Shown here: positions 7,861 through 15,586 of the stretch, piece by piece
Position numbering within the stretch: the stretch's first letter is position 1
Layout of the letters: each line of letters opens with the position of its first letter
Assembly (NCBI RefSeq): GCF_016889705.1
Contig: NZ_CP069526.1
Coordinates: forward strand, 9,576,001-9,640,000
Source: Amycolatopsis sp. FDAARGOS 1241
GTDB taxonomy: Bacteria; Actinomycetota; Actinomycetes; Mycobacteriales; Pseudonocardiaceae
Length of the DNA stretch: 64,000 nt
Direction: 5' to 3'
Notes under the pieces: generated by a model
Seen by the model: only the letters and a program-made list of their open reading frames with translations
Told to the model about the DNA's origin: nothing
Databases searched by the model: none
Made by a program: the position numbers and the translations under genes

Positions 7861-8757
7861 GTGCTCCGTCCCTTCGTGGCCTATCTGCGGGTGTACGAAC
7901 CCCTGCTCGCGCTGGGTGACCCGCCGGACGAGCGGCTGCGGGACGCCGTGGCCGCGGCGAAGCTGCGCCGTGCCGCGATCGGCGAGCGCGAGCAGTTCAT
8001 GTGGCTCAAGTCACAGGCGGTCGTGCCGGCGCGGTTGCTGCCGGCCGAGCTCGCCGACGGGCGGCCGGCGCCGAGCCTCACGAACGACGTCCTCGTGCTC
8101 GACCCGTCGGAGGTGCCGGCCGGGCACCCCGGCGCCGGCCCGTTCGTGTGCCCGCTCGAGCTGCGCGCCCGCTCGGCCGCCGCGCTGGTCACCTTCCTCG
8201 GCGACGCGCACCCGGCGTTGAAGAACGCGGTGCTCGACGCCGGCGGCGTCACCGCCGACCGCGCCCGCTCGCGCACGAAGGCCGCGATGTCCGACCTCAC
8301 CGCCGCCGCGGCCCACACCCTGACCACGACCTGGACGGTGCCGCTGCCGTGGTTCGTCCTCGTCGACCCCGACGAGCGCAAGCTCGTGCTCGGCAAGGGC
8401 CAGAGCGACCCCGCGCGCGAGCTGTCGTGGCGCACGTCGATGTCCGCCGCACTGACCCGCGCGGCCGAGGCGAGCGAGCTGATCGAGGGCGTGTTCGGCG
8501 ACTCCGGCCCGGGCCGCGTGCTCGCACAGACGCGCCAGTGGCTCGAGAGCTTCGACCCGGAGTCCGTGGTGGAGCTCGACTACGGCGGCCTCGTGCAGCT
8601 GTTCGCCGACTCGATCCTAGAATCCGACACCACGGCCGAGGAGGTTCACGACATCCTCGACGCGCTGCGCACCGGCAACGTCGAGGAGCTGGCCGAACTG
8701 TTCTCCGAGTTGCGCGAGTTCTGGGGCGACCTCGCGGCTAGGGAGCACTCCAACTGA
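7861..8757 (+). CDS. Conserved actinobacterial hypothetical protein
   Basis: A 298-residue soluble, alanine- and acidic-rich protein with no motif I can tie to an enzyme. It opens with LRPFVAYLRVYEPLLALG, has a central segment TWTVPLPWFVLVDPDERKL that looks like a folded core strand region, and ends in an acidic helical stretch (TTAEEVHDILDALRTGNVEELAELFSEL, read in parts). The GTG at 7861 is chosen because homolog-like sequence begins there and CACGAT, a weak -10, lies six bases upstream. Its end overlaps the end of the asparaginase gene by 20 bases. Confidence 0.8.
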   Translation: MLRPFVAYLRVYEPLLALGDPPDERLRDAVAAAKLRRAAIGEREQFMWLKSQAVVPARLLPAELADGRPAPSLTNDVLVLDPSEVPAGHPGAGPFVCPLELRARSAAALVTFLGDAHPALKNAVLDAGGVTADRARSRTKAAMSDLTAAAAHTLTTTWTVPLPWFVLVDPDERKLVLGKGQSDPARELSWRTSMSAALTRAAEASELIEGVFGDSGPGRVLAQTRQWLESFDPESVVELDYGGLVQLFADSILESDTTAEEVHDILDALRTGNVEELAELFSELREFWGDLAAREHSN

Positions 8758-9676
8758 CCCGCAGGTGACCGACGGGCCGGCCGCCACCGAGTACGGGCGG
8801 CCGCGCCAGCTCGTCGAGGTCCGCGACGTCGGCACCCAGGTGCGCGAGCACGGCCACGGCCAGCGGGGCGCACCCGCGCTTGGCTCCATCGGACATCTTC
8901 AACGCCACCGCGGTGCCGTCGGCCAGTGCGAACGCCAGCACGCCCTCGGCGCCGATCTTCGACAGCAGCCCCGGAACCGCACCCATCAGCACCGTGTCCT
9001 CCCGGTCGGTGCCGGCGACCAGCCACGGGTGCGCGCGCATCGCGTCGGCCACGCGCAGCTCCGCGGAACCGGTTTCGGCCTGCACCAGCCGGCCGAACGC
9101 GCGGGCCAGGCCGGTGAGCGAGTACGCGAACAGCGGCGCCCCGCAGCCGTCGACGCCGGTGGTGGCGATCGGCTCACCGGTCAGGTCCACCACGGTTTCG
9201 GCGATGGCCTTCTGCAGCGGGTGGTCCGGCTGCTCGTAACCCTCGGTCGGCCAGCCCGCGGCGACGCAGGTGGCGAGCATCGCGGCGTGCTTGCCCGAAC
9301 AGTTCATGGTGACGCGCAGCGGCTCGGCCGCCGCGTGCAGGCTCGTCTCGTTCAGCGGGTACGCGGCCGGGCAGGTCAGCGCCGACTCGTCGAGGCCGGC
9401 GGCCGCGAGCATCGCAGCCACGCGCTCGACGTGGCCGGGCTCGCCGGAGTGGGATCCGCAGGCCAGGGCCAGGTCCGCGCCGTCGTAGCCGAGACCCGCG
9501 CGCAGCATGCCGGCGCCCTGCAGCGGTTTGGTGGACGAGCGAGGGAACACCGGGCTCGACGCGTCGCCCACCGCGTGCGTGACGCTCCCGTCCGGCGCCG
9601 TGATCACGAGCGAACCGCGGTGCACGCTTTCCACGAGGCCCGAGCGTTCGACCTCGACCAGAACCGGTTCCGTCAC
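8738..9676 (-). CDS. L-asparaginase II family protein
   Basis: A 312-residue protein of the asparaginase II family (PF06089 type, unlike the classic E. coli enzyme), predicted to hydrolyse asparagine or a related amide. Characteristic segments are FPRSSTKPLQ, LALACGSHSGEP, NCSGKHAAML and TGVDGCGAPLF, with the SSTKP and CSGKH stretches likely at the active site. The GTG start overlaps the rsiG stop in GTGA, so translation is coupled to rsiG. The 3' end overlaps the convergent gene by 20 bases. Confidence 0.9.
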   Translation of the reverse strand: MTEPVLVEVERSGLVESVHRGSLVITAPDGSVTHAVGDASSPVFPRSSTKPLQGAGMLRAGLGYDGADLALACGSHSGEPGHVERVAAMLAAAGLDESALTCPAAYPLNETSLHAAAEPLRVTMNCSGKHAAMLATCVAAGWPTEGYEQPDHPLQKAIAETVVDLTGEPIATTGVDGCGAPLFAYSLTGLARAFGRLVQAETGSAELRVADAMRAHPWLVAGTDREDTVLMGAVPGLLSKIGAEGVLAFALADGTAVALKMSDGAKRGCAPLAVAVLAHLGADVADLDELARPPVLGGGRPVGHLRVSWSAP

Positions 9677-10239
9677 TCTTCGTTCCGGCCCAGCTCGGAG
9701 TCCAGCAGCTCGTCGACGCTCGCGGCACCGCGCTGGTAGCGGGCGGCGATTTCGGCGTTGAGCGTGTCCATCACGCCCTGCACCTGCCGCCGGAACGTGG
9801 ACACGGACACCTCCTCGGTCGCGTACGTGTCGAGGGCCGTGGCGAGCTTCGAGTCGGTCAGCGAGCCGACGTCGGTGAGGTCGGTGTCGCCGATCAGCGC
9901 CTCGGCGTGGCGGCGGTGCTCACCCGCGCGCGACGGTTCGAGCTGCTGGTGGCGCCCGGAACCGGTGGCGGGGCCGAGCGCGTTGTCGGCGAGGATCGAG
10001 GCGAGCTGGTCGACGATGCTGGTGTCGCCGCCGGAGGACCGGCGCTGCTGTTCGGCGCGCACGATGTCGATCCGCGCGTGCAGCAGCCGGCGCAGGTACG
10101 AGAGGTCGGTCTCCTCCTGCGCGGCCTCGTCACGGCGTTCGCGCAGCACCGGCAGCGGCAGGTCGCCGAGTCCGGTGAGGTATCCCGGGGCGAGGACGCG
10201 GTCGATCCGCCGTCGCCCACCGGGACGCACTTCGATCAC
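9673..10239 (-). CDS. rsiG: RsiG-like c-di-GMP-responsive anti-sigma factor
   Basis: A predicted 188-residue helical protein. Two copies of the RsiG signature E-x3-S-x2-R-x3-Q-x3-D are visible exactly 100 residues apart: E43-S47-R50-H54-D58 (His replacing Gln) and a perfect E143-S147-R150-Q154-D158. In Streptomyces, RsiG uses the two motifs on antiparallel helices to bind a c-di-GMP dimer and hold the sigma factor WhiG. The second GTG (10239) is preceded by AGGA and is preferred over starts at 10245 or 10287. The gene lies between ygfZ and asparaginase, coupled to the latter. WhiG itself is not in the window. Confidence 0.85.
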   Translation of the reverse strand: MIEVRPGGRRRIDRVLAPGYLTGLGDLPLPVLRERRDEAAQEETDLSYLRRLLHARIDIVRAEQQRRSSGGDTSIVDQLASILADNALGPATGSGRHQQLEPSRAGEHRRHAEALIGDTDLTDVGSLTDSKLATALDTYATEEVSVSTFRRQVQGVMDTLNAEIAARYQRGAASVDELLDSELGRNEE

Positions 10240-10288
10240 GGGCACATCCTGCTCTAGATTCCCCCACAATGCTACCGCCGGGTTCACT

Positions 10289-11431
10289 TCACCCCCGGAG
10301 GCGCTGCGCGGCCTCCCGGCCGGGCGCGGCGTGCTCGCCCGGCACCGAGTCGGGGTCCACCACGGCCTGCACGACCCGGTCGGTCTCCTCGTCCTTCAGG
10401 CCGGCCAGCAGCTCCGCGGCCGCAGGTACGGACCGCTTGACCAGGGCGAGCGCGATCGGACCGAGTTCGTGGTGCTGCACCACGCTCCCGACGCGTCCCA
10501 CCACGCGCTCGCCCAGTCGCACGGGATCACCCGTCTCGGGTGTGATCTCGGGTGATCCGTCGAGGTGCAGCAGCGCCAGGTAGCGCGGTGGCCGGCCGAC
10601 GTTGTGCACCTTCGCGACCGTCTCCTGGCCGCGGTAGCAGCCCTTCGCCACGTGGGCGGCGCTGCCGATCCAGCCGACCTCGTGCGGGATGGTCCGCTCG
10701 TCGGTGTCCACCCCGACGCGCGGGTGCCGCGATTCCACGCGCAGCGCGTCGAACGTCCAGCTGCCGGCGGGGCGCGCGCCCGCGTCGGTGAGCTTCTGCC
10801 ACCAGGTGGCGAGCTCTTCGCGCGGCACGAGAAGGTCCACACTGGACCGCGACGGCCACGGCACCCGGCGCGTGAAACCGCCGCCCGGCAAAGCGGTCAC
10901 GGCGTAGGGCGCGCTGCCCACCTCGACGCCGACCGCGCCCAGCAGCCGTTCGGCCTCGGGGCCGAGCAGGGTGAGGACCGCGAGTTCCGTTGTGGCGTCG
11001 CGGATCTCGACCTTGGACCAGAACTTCATCGCTTCGAGGTACTCGTGAAGCGTCTGCTCACCGCCCTTGGGCAGCGCGCTCGTCGCCGTCGCGCCCGGGT
11101 CGCTGTCGAGCCAGACGGTGCCGTCGACGTGCGCCAGCAGGAAGTGCGTGTCGACGTGGCCCTGGCTGTCGAGCACGAGCGCCTCGGTGCCTTCGCCCTC
11201 GGGCAGCTGCGTCACGTGCTGCGAGATCACGAGGTGCAGCCACGAAAGGCGTTCTTCCCCCGTGACGGCCAGGACTTCGCGGTGCGAGCGGTCGATGACG
11301 ACCACACCGCGGGCGGCGGTGCGCTGCTCGGCGAACGGATCGCCCCAGTGCCACGGCACTCCCGACTCGGGGTGCCCTTCGGGTGGAGCGATCGCGCGAG
11401 GCGTTTCCAGCAGCGGCGAGCGGTAGGCCAT
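10289..11431 (-). CDS. ygfZ: Folate-binding protein YgfZ
   Basis: A 380-residue tetrahydrofolate-binding protein of the GcvT fold that assists iron-sulfur cluster enzyme maturation. The diagnostic KGCYRGQE motif (K-G-C-Y/F-x-G-Q-E) is followed by TVAKVHNVGRPPR. The N-terminal half shows VVVIDRSHREVLAVTGEERL and LDSQGHVD. The ATG start has TAGTCT six bases upstream and no ribosome binding site, suggesting a leaderless mRNA. It is divergent from the aminotransferase gene, as in mycobacteria. Confidence 0.93.
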   Translation of the reverse strand: MAYRSPLLETPRAIAPPEGHPESGVPWHWGDPFAEQRTAARGVVVIDRSHREVLAVTGEERLSWLHLVISQHVTQLPEGEGTEALVLDSQGHVDTHFLLAHVDGTVWLDSDPGATATSALPKGGEQTLHEYLEAMKFWSKVEIRDATTELAVLTLLGPEAERLLGAVGVEVGSAPYAVTALPGGGFTRRVPWPSRSSVDLLVPREELATWWQKLTDAGARPAGSWTFDALRVESRHPRVGVDTDERTIPHEVGWIGSAAHVAKGCYRGQETVAKVHNVGRPPRYLALLHLDGSPEITPETGDPVRLGERVVGRVGSVVQHHELGPIALALVKRSVPAAAELLAGLKDEETDRVVQAVVDPDSVPGEHAAPGREAAQRLRG

Positions 11432-11437
11432 GACACC

Positions 11438-11443
11438 AGACTA
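11438..11443 (-). promoter_or_regulatory. -10 element for leaderless ygfZ mRNA
   Basis: TAGTCT on the minus strand ends six bases before the ygfZ ATG. It lies within the short divergent region shared with the aminotransferase promoter. Confidence 0.45.
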
Positions 11444-11502
11444 GCTCTGCCGGCTTCCGCGCCACCGAACAGAAACCCGGTGTCCGCGCGAAAGCTTGTG
11501 AG

Positions 11503-11508
11503 TACGGT
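11503..11508 (+). promoter_or_regulatory. -10 element for leaderless aminotransferase mRNA
   Basis: TACGGT is followed by seven bases and the ATG at 11516, with no ribosome binding site of usual spacing. It fits the TANNNT-N7-start pattern seen at several genes in this window. Confidence 0.55.
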
Positions 11509-11515
11509 GTGGAGC

Positions 11516-12361
11516 ATGCGCGTGCTCGCCTTCCTCGACGGGTCACTGGCCGACCCCGACGCCGCCCACTTGCGCGTGGACGATCTCGGGCTGCTGCGCG
11601 GAGACGGGGTGTTCGAGACCATCCTGGTAGCAGGCGGAAAACCGCGCGAACTGCGACCGCACCTCGACCGCCTCGCCCGCTCCGCGGCGATGCTGGATCT
11701 CCCCGCTCCGGACCTCACCGCGTTCGAGCGGGCCGCTCGCGCGGTGATCGACAACTGGGCCGGCGGCCACGAGATCGCGTTGAAACTTGTGTACACGCGC
11801 GGGTTAGACGGCGACCCGGCCGGCACGCCGACGGCGTTCGCGCTGGGCATGGAAATCGAGGAGAAGGTGCGCCGTGCCCGCGCCGAAGGTGTTGCCGTGG
11901 TGGCACTCGAGCGCGGGTTCGGCCCGGACGTCGCCGAGCGCGCGCCGTGGCTGCTGCTGGGCGCGAAGACCGTGTCGTACGCGGTGAACATGGCCGCGCT
12001 GCGCGAAGCCGCCCGGCGCGGTGCCCAAGACGTGATTTTCACAGCCGCCGATGGTTCGGTCCTGGAGGGCCCGACGTCGACGGTCGTGCTGGCGCGCGAG
12101 CGCACGCTGTACACGCCGCCTTCGACCGTCGGGATCCTGCCGGGCACCACGCAGGCAGCCCTCTTCCGCGGCGCGGAGAAGGCGGGCTGGACCGTGAAGG
12201 TGGAGCCGTTCTCGGCCGCCGACCTGCCCGGCGCCGACGGGGTGTTCCTCGCGTCCTCGGTGCGGCTCGTGACGCGCGTGCACACCCTCGACGGCACGGC
12301 GCTGCCGGATTCGGCGGAGCTGCACCGCGAGCTGGTCACGGTCTACGAGGGCGAGTACTAG
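11516..12361 (+). CDS. pabC: Class IV PLP-dependent aminotransferase (aminodeoxychorismate lyase type)
   Basis: A 281-residue fold-type IV PLP enzyme. GDGVFETI near the N-terminus, the PLP lysine in LLGAKTVSYAVNM, TAADGSVLEGPTSTV and GILPGTTQ are the standard family blocks. The family includes 4-amino-4-deoxychorismate lyase (folate synthesis), branched-chain and D-amino acid aminotransferases; placement beside the folate-binding ygfZ and the GDGVFET variant favour the lyase, but this is inference. The ATG follows a TACGGT -10 by seven bases. The stop codon overlaps that of the convergent small gene. Confidence 0.85.
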   Translation: MRVLAFLDGSLADPDAAHLRVDDLGLLRGDGVFETILVAGGKPRELRPHLDRLARSAAMLDLPAPDLTAFERAARAVIDNWAGGHEIALKLVYTRGLDGDPAGTPTAFALGMEIEEKVRRARAEGVAVVALERGFGPDVAERAPWLLLGAKTVSYAVNMAALREAARRGAQDVIFTAADGSVLEGPTSTVVLARERTLYTPPSTVGILPGTTQAALFRGAEKAGWTVKVEPFSAADLPGADGVFLASSVRLVTRVHTLDGTALPDSAELHRELVTVYEGEY

Positions 12362-12795
12362 GCCGGCGCTTCGCTGATCACCACCGCCGACGCGCACACG
12401 CCTTCGGCTTCGTACGCGGCGATCTTGTGGTGGCCGTCGAGGATGAGCGGCTGCACGCCGGACAGCACGACGGCCACCGGGCGGTGGCCCGTGCGGATCG
12501 CGGTGCGGTAGTAGGCCACGCGGGCCTCGTCGCAGGGCGGCCACTCCGAGGTGGGCACGAGGTGGTGCTCGGCGGGCAGGCGTTCGGGCCCGGCGAGCTG
12601 GTACCGGCCGTCGACCAGCAGCACGAGCACGTCGCGCAGGGTTTCGGCCAGCGGGCGGCGCACCTGGCCCGTGGCCAGGGCGATGCGCAGCGACTGCGGC
12701 AGCTCGACGCTGCCCCCGCCGGGCAGCTCGAAGACGCCGTTCAGTTCCAGGACACCCGTCCCACCCGTGACCGTTACCTCTTCTTCCACACCCAT
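12358..12795 (-). CDS. Small ParB/Srx-like hypothetical protein
   Basis: A 145-residue protein. Near the C-terminus VQPLILDGHHKIAAYEAEGV resembles the DGHHRLAA loop of ParB-like and sulfiredoxin-fold domains that bind nucleotides (shown here in full: LILDGHHKIAAYEAEG). The N-terminal 60 residues contain GTGVLELNGVFELPGGG and do not match a family I know. The start codon overlaps the pxpC stop in TGATG, so it is translated with pxpBC. A link to 5-oxoproline use or an independent role cannot be decided from sequence. Confidence 0.6.
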   Translation of the reverse strand: MGVEEEVTVTGGTGVLELNGVFELPGGGSVELPQSLRIALATGQVRRPLAETLRDVLVLLVDGRYQLAGPERLPAEHHLVPTSEWPPCDEARVAYYRTAIRTGHRPVAVVLSGVQPLILDGHHKIAAYEAEGVCASAVVISEAPA

Positions 12796-13643
12796 CAGGA
12801 CGGCTGGAACCGCACGGAGGTTCCGGGGCGTGCCTGCGCGAGTGCACCGAGTGACGATCGTCTCACCACGGCGGCCACGGGGTAGCCGCCGGTCGTCGGG
12901 TGATCGGCGAGGAACACCACGGGCCGGCCGTTGGGCGGCACCTGGATCGCGCCGGTCAGCATGCCTTCGCTGGGCAGCTCGGCGGGGTTCGCGCGGCGCA
13001 GCGGGTCGCCCTCGAGCCGCAGGCCGACCCGGTTGGACTCCGGCGTCACCGTCCACCACTGGCCCAGACCGCGCGCGAGGTCGGTGAACCAGTCGTCGCG
13101 CGGGCCGAGGAGGACGGGCACGACGAGCCGCTCGGCCGCGCTCGGCGCGACCACGACGTCGGCGCCCGCCGGCACGCCCGTGACCGGGCCGAGCGGAACG
13201 GTCTTCCCCTCTTCGAGGGGTTCGGGTCCAATGCCGGACAGCACGTCGCGCGAGCGGCTGCCGAGCACGGGCTCGACGGCGATCCCGCCGGAAACCGCCA
13301 GGTAGCAGCGCAGCCCGGTGGCGGGAGTGCCGACCGCAAGCGTTTGCGCCGCCTTCAGGGACACGGCCGCGTGCGACCCGACGTCGCGCCCGTCCACCTG
13401 TACCCGCACGACCGGTCCCGTCACGGCGACGGTGCACGGCGCGGTGACCTCGACGGTCAGCCCACCGAGCAGCGCCTCGATCCCGGCGGCGCCCTCGGGG
13501 TTGCCGACCAGGCGGTTGCCGAGCTTCAGCGCGTCGACGTCCAGCGCGCCCGACGGCGGCACGCCCAGGCGCGCGTAACCGGGCCGGCCGAGGTCCTGGA
13601 CCAGCGCGAGCGCGCCGGTCCGGACGATCTGAAGCGCGCGCAT
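12795..13643 (-). CDS. pxpC: 5-oxoprolinase subunit C (biotin-dependent carboxylase-like)
   Basis: A 282-residue protein of the KipA/PxpC (allophanate hydrolase subunit 2-like) family, working with PxpA and PxpB to open 5-oxoproline to glutamate with ATP. Family blocks: VQDLGRPGYARLGVPPSGALD, YLAVSGGIAVEPVLGSRS, TPESNRVGLRLEG and FLADHPTTGGYP (shown in part). The start overlaps the pxpB stop by one base (TGATG). The expected pxpA gene is not adjacent. Confidence 0.9.
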   Translation of the reverse strand: MRALQIVRTGALALVQDLGRPGYARLGVPPSGALDVDALKLGNRLVGNPEGAAGIEALLGGLTVEVTAPCTVAVTGPVVRVQVDGRDVGSHAAVSLKAAQTLAVGTPATGLRCYLAVSGGIAVEPVLGSRSRDVLSGIGPEPLEEGKTVPLGPVTGVPAGADVVVAPSAAERLVVPVLLGPRDDWFTDLARGLGQWWTVTPESNRVGLRLEGDPLRRANPAELPSEGMLTGAIQVPPNGRPVVFLADHPTTGGYPVAAVVRRSSLGALAQARPGTSVRFQPS

Positions 13644-14251
13644 CAGACGCTCCGGAACCGCACGCGGTCCCCGGGTGCGAACAGCGCGGGCCGCTCGGCG
13701 GACGGGTCGAACAGCGTCGCGCCGGTGTGGCCCAGCAGCCGCCAGCCGCCGGGCGACTCGCGGGGGTAGACGCCGGTGAACTCGCCGCCGATGCCGACGG
13801 ACCCGGTGGGGACCTTCGTGCGCGGCGATTCGAGGCGCGGCTGCCGCAGTGGTTCGGGCAGCCCGGTCAGGTAGCCGAAGCCGGGGGCGAACCCGGTGAA
13901 CGCCACGGTGTACTCGGCACCCGTGTGCAGCCCGATCACTTCGTCCTCCGAGATCCCGGCGTCCCGGGCGACGAGTGCGAGGTCTTCGCCGTCGTAGCGG
14001 ACGTCGAGCGTGACCTCCCGCGGCGAGCCGGCGGGCGGGTGCGTGAGGTCCGCGTCGTCGAGCAGCGCGCGGACCGCGTCGAGCGCCGTCGACCCAGGTT
14101 CCGCGACCACGAGCAGGCTGCGGGCCCCGGGCACGAGCTCGGCGATCCCGTCGACGCCCGCGGCCTCCACAGTGGCGCGGGCGGCCGTCATCTGCGCGAG
14201 CGAGTCGCAGTCGAGCAGTGCGGCGTGCTCGCCGCAGGGCCGCCAGAACAT
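13643..14251 (-). CDS. pxpB: 5-oxoprolinase subunit B (KipI family)
   Basis: A 202-residue protein of the PxpB/KipI (allophanate hydrolase subunit 1-like) family, partner of PxpC in 5-oxoprolinase. Diagnostic blocks are VTLDVRYDGEDL, VIGLHTGAEYTVAFTGFAPG (in part FTGFAPGFGYL), and GGEFTGVYPRESPGGW. The ATG at 14251 gives a normal N-terminus (MFWRPCGEHAALLDC); longer upstream starts run into the neighbouring gene. It is the first gene of a three-gene coupled set with pxpC and the small ParB-like gene. Confidence 0.9.
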   Translation of the reverse strand: MFWRPCGEHAALLDCDSLAQMTAARATVEAAGVDGIAELVPGARSLLVVAEPGSTALDAVRALLDDADLTHPPAGSPREVTLDVRYDGEDLALVARDAGISEDEVIGLHTGAEYTVAFTGFAPGFGYLTGLPEPLRQPRLESPRTKVPTGSVGIGGEFTGVYPRESPGGWRLLGHTGATLFDPSAERPALFAPGDRVRFRSV

Positions 14252-14282
14252 GGTGTCGAGCTTAAGAGCGGTTGGCGCGGTT

Positions 14283-14897
14283 TCAGCCGACGACGCGGCG
14301 GAGCAGTGCCGACGCGTGGGGCTGCATCTCCTGACCCACCATCGCGCGCTCCTCCACGTAACCGAGGTCGCCGTTGATGAGGCCGTAGAGCCGCTGCGCC
14401 GCCGTGACGTCCTTGGCCGTCGCGGTGCGGATGACCGCGTCGGTGCCGAGCTCCCAGGACGTCTGGTTGCGCGGCTTGCCGTAGTAGAGCTCCACGATGC
14501 CCGAGCTGTGCGTGAGCAGCAGCTCGATCGTGTCGTCCTCCTGGGGGCGCCAGAACCCGGTCTCGCGAGCCGCCGGCCGGATGACGTTCCCGTCGTCGTC
14601 GAGCAGCCACGCGCGCGCCTCGTGCGTGAGGAACGGCCGGCCGTCGTGCGCGATGGTGAGCTGCTGGGCGAACTTGATCGGCCCGTCGATCGTCGGGTAG
14701 TCGACCTCGCCCTCACCCCGCCACACGCCGACGAGCGGCAGCAGCGCGAGGCACGCGTCGTTCAGGTTCGGGCCCTCGCGCAGGTTGGCGGTGTCGTTGG
14801 GGATCGGCAGGTCGTCCCACAACGGCAGATTGCGCGCACGGGTGCTCGCCGCCCGCTCTTCCGCGGCCGCGATGGCTTCGTCGCCACTGGCGGTCAT
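14283..14897 (-). CDS. Nitrobindin / FABP-like heme-binding beta-barrel (peroxynitrite isomerase)
   Basis: A 204-residue protein of the THAP4/nitrobindin (DUF1794) family: a ten-stranded barrel binding ferric heme and thought to isomerise peroxynitrite to nitrate. The barrel opens with VGVWRGEGEVDYPT (GxWxGxG motif) and closes with QEMQPHASALLRRV, whose His is the expected proximal heme ligand. An extra ~45-residue N-terminal extension precedes the barrel. The ATG follows the stop of a 32-residue membrane peptide by five bases, so translation is probably coupled. Confidence 0.88.
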   Translation of the reverse strand: MTASGDEAIAAAEERAASTRARNLPLWDDLPIPNDTANLREGPNLNDACLALLPLVGVWRGEGEVDYPTIDGPIKFAQQLTIAHDGRPFLTHEARAWLLDDDGNVIRPAARETGFWRPQEDDTIELLLTHSSGIVELYYGKPRNQTSWELGTDAVIRTATAKDVTAAQRLYGLINGDLGYVEERAMVGQEMQPHASALLRRVVG

Positions 14898-14902
14898 GGA
14901 GC

Positions 14903-15001
14903 TCAGCGCTGGTCGGCGTACAGCCGGTACACGACGTAGCAGGCGAACCACACGACAGCGACGGCCGCCAGGGCCAGCAGGATCGTAAACAGGGTCTCCA
15001 C
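14903..15001 (-). CDS. 32-residue single-span membrane peptide upstream of nitrobindin
   Basis: GTG start, TGA stop, product METLFTILLALAAVAVVW then FACYVVYRLYADQR: one transmembrane helix and a short basic tail. It was missed by size cut-offs. TATTGT lies exactly seven bases before the GTG, indicating a leaderless transcript, and the stop is five bases before the nitrobindin ATG. The arrangement suggests a cotranslated pair in which the small protein might anchor or regulate the heme protein. The function is unknown. Confidence 0.65.
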   Translation of the reverse strand: METLFTILLALAAVAVVWFACYVVYRLYADQR

Positions 15002-15008
15002 AGCGAGG

Positions 15009-15014
15009 ACAATA
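15009..15014 (-). promoter_or_regulatory. -10 element for leaderless membrane peptide/nitrobindin mRNA
   Basis: TATTGT on the minus strand, followed by seven bases and the GTG at 15001. From here to 15222 I see no gene. Confidence 0.55.
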
Positions 15015-15222
15015 GTCCGCCGCCGCCGGTCTGGCCCCGCGCAGGGCCGCAGCGGTGAGGACAGTCACGGCCGCGAGCACCGGTCCAGCCGCTCGCAGGC
15101 CGAGCCGTGCCGGAAACCGGCGATCGCGGAGACGTTCCCCGGTCACGTCGCGCGGTGCCCGCGGGACCACCCGGTCCAGACCCGTCCGTCGCCGCAACGG
15201 CTGCTGATCGAAGACGCGTGAA

Positions 15223-15259
15223 GGGCCCCTCGGCGTACACCGCGTACACCGAGGGGCCC
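15223..15259 (-). terminator. Strong terminator hairpin ending the DUF4395-cysA-DUF1416 operon
   Basis: An 11-base perfect stem GGGCCCCTCGG/CCGAGGGGCCC encloses a 15-base loop, 19 bases beyond the DUF1416 stop. No long T tract follows, as is common for actinobacterial terminators. Confidence 0.75.
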
Positions 15260-15277
15260 CTCAGCGGGAAAACCGCG

Positions 15278-15586
15278 TCAGCCGACCGAAATCGCCAGCT
15301 GGTGCAGGCCGGGGCCCTCCGCCGTGACGGAGGCTTCGCCGTTGCCGGTGCGGTGCAGGGCGCGCACCGTCCACGCGCCGGGCGCGGCGTAGAAGCGGAA
15401 GTCGCCCTCGGGGGACGAGACCACCTCGCCGGTGAAGTCGCCGCCGCCGTCGAGGAGGCGCACGAAGGCGCCGCCCACGGGCCCGTCGGTGCCCGTCACC
15501 TTGCCGGCCAGCACGACCTGGCCGTTGGTGTCGAAGTCAGCGGGCGTGGCCACCTGCACGGGCGCGCCGCAACCGTCGTCAGCCAT
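15278..15586 (-). CDS. sseC: DUF1416 (SseC) protein
   Basis: A 102-residue protein of the DUF1416 family, which in actinobacteria is almost always next to the thiosulfate sulfurtransferase gene. It has CGAPVQ at the N-terminus and a carboxypeptidase-regulatory-like beta-sandwich (GKVTGTDGPVGGAFVRLLD, FRFYAAPGAWTVRALH). Its ATG follows the cysA stop directly (TGAATG), so it is coupled. A role in sulfur transfer is inferred from context only. Confidence 0.93.
   Translation of the reverse strand: MADDGCGAPVQVATPADFDTNGQVVLAGKVTGTDGPVGGAFVRLLDGGGDFTGEVVSSPEGDFRFYAAPGAWTVRALHRTGNGEASVTAEGPGLHQLAISVG

Noticed and set aside
14283-15197. Longer version of the nitrobindin frame beginning near 15,197
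   Set aside because: It would overlap the small membrane peptide in another frame, and homologous sequence begins only after the ATG at 14,897.
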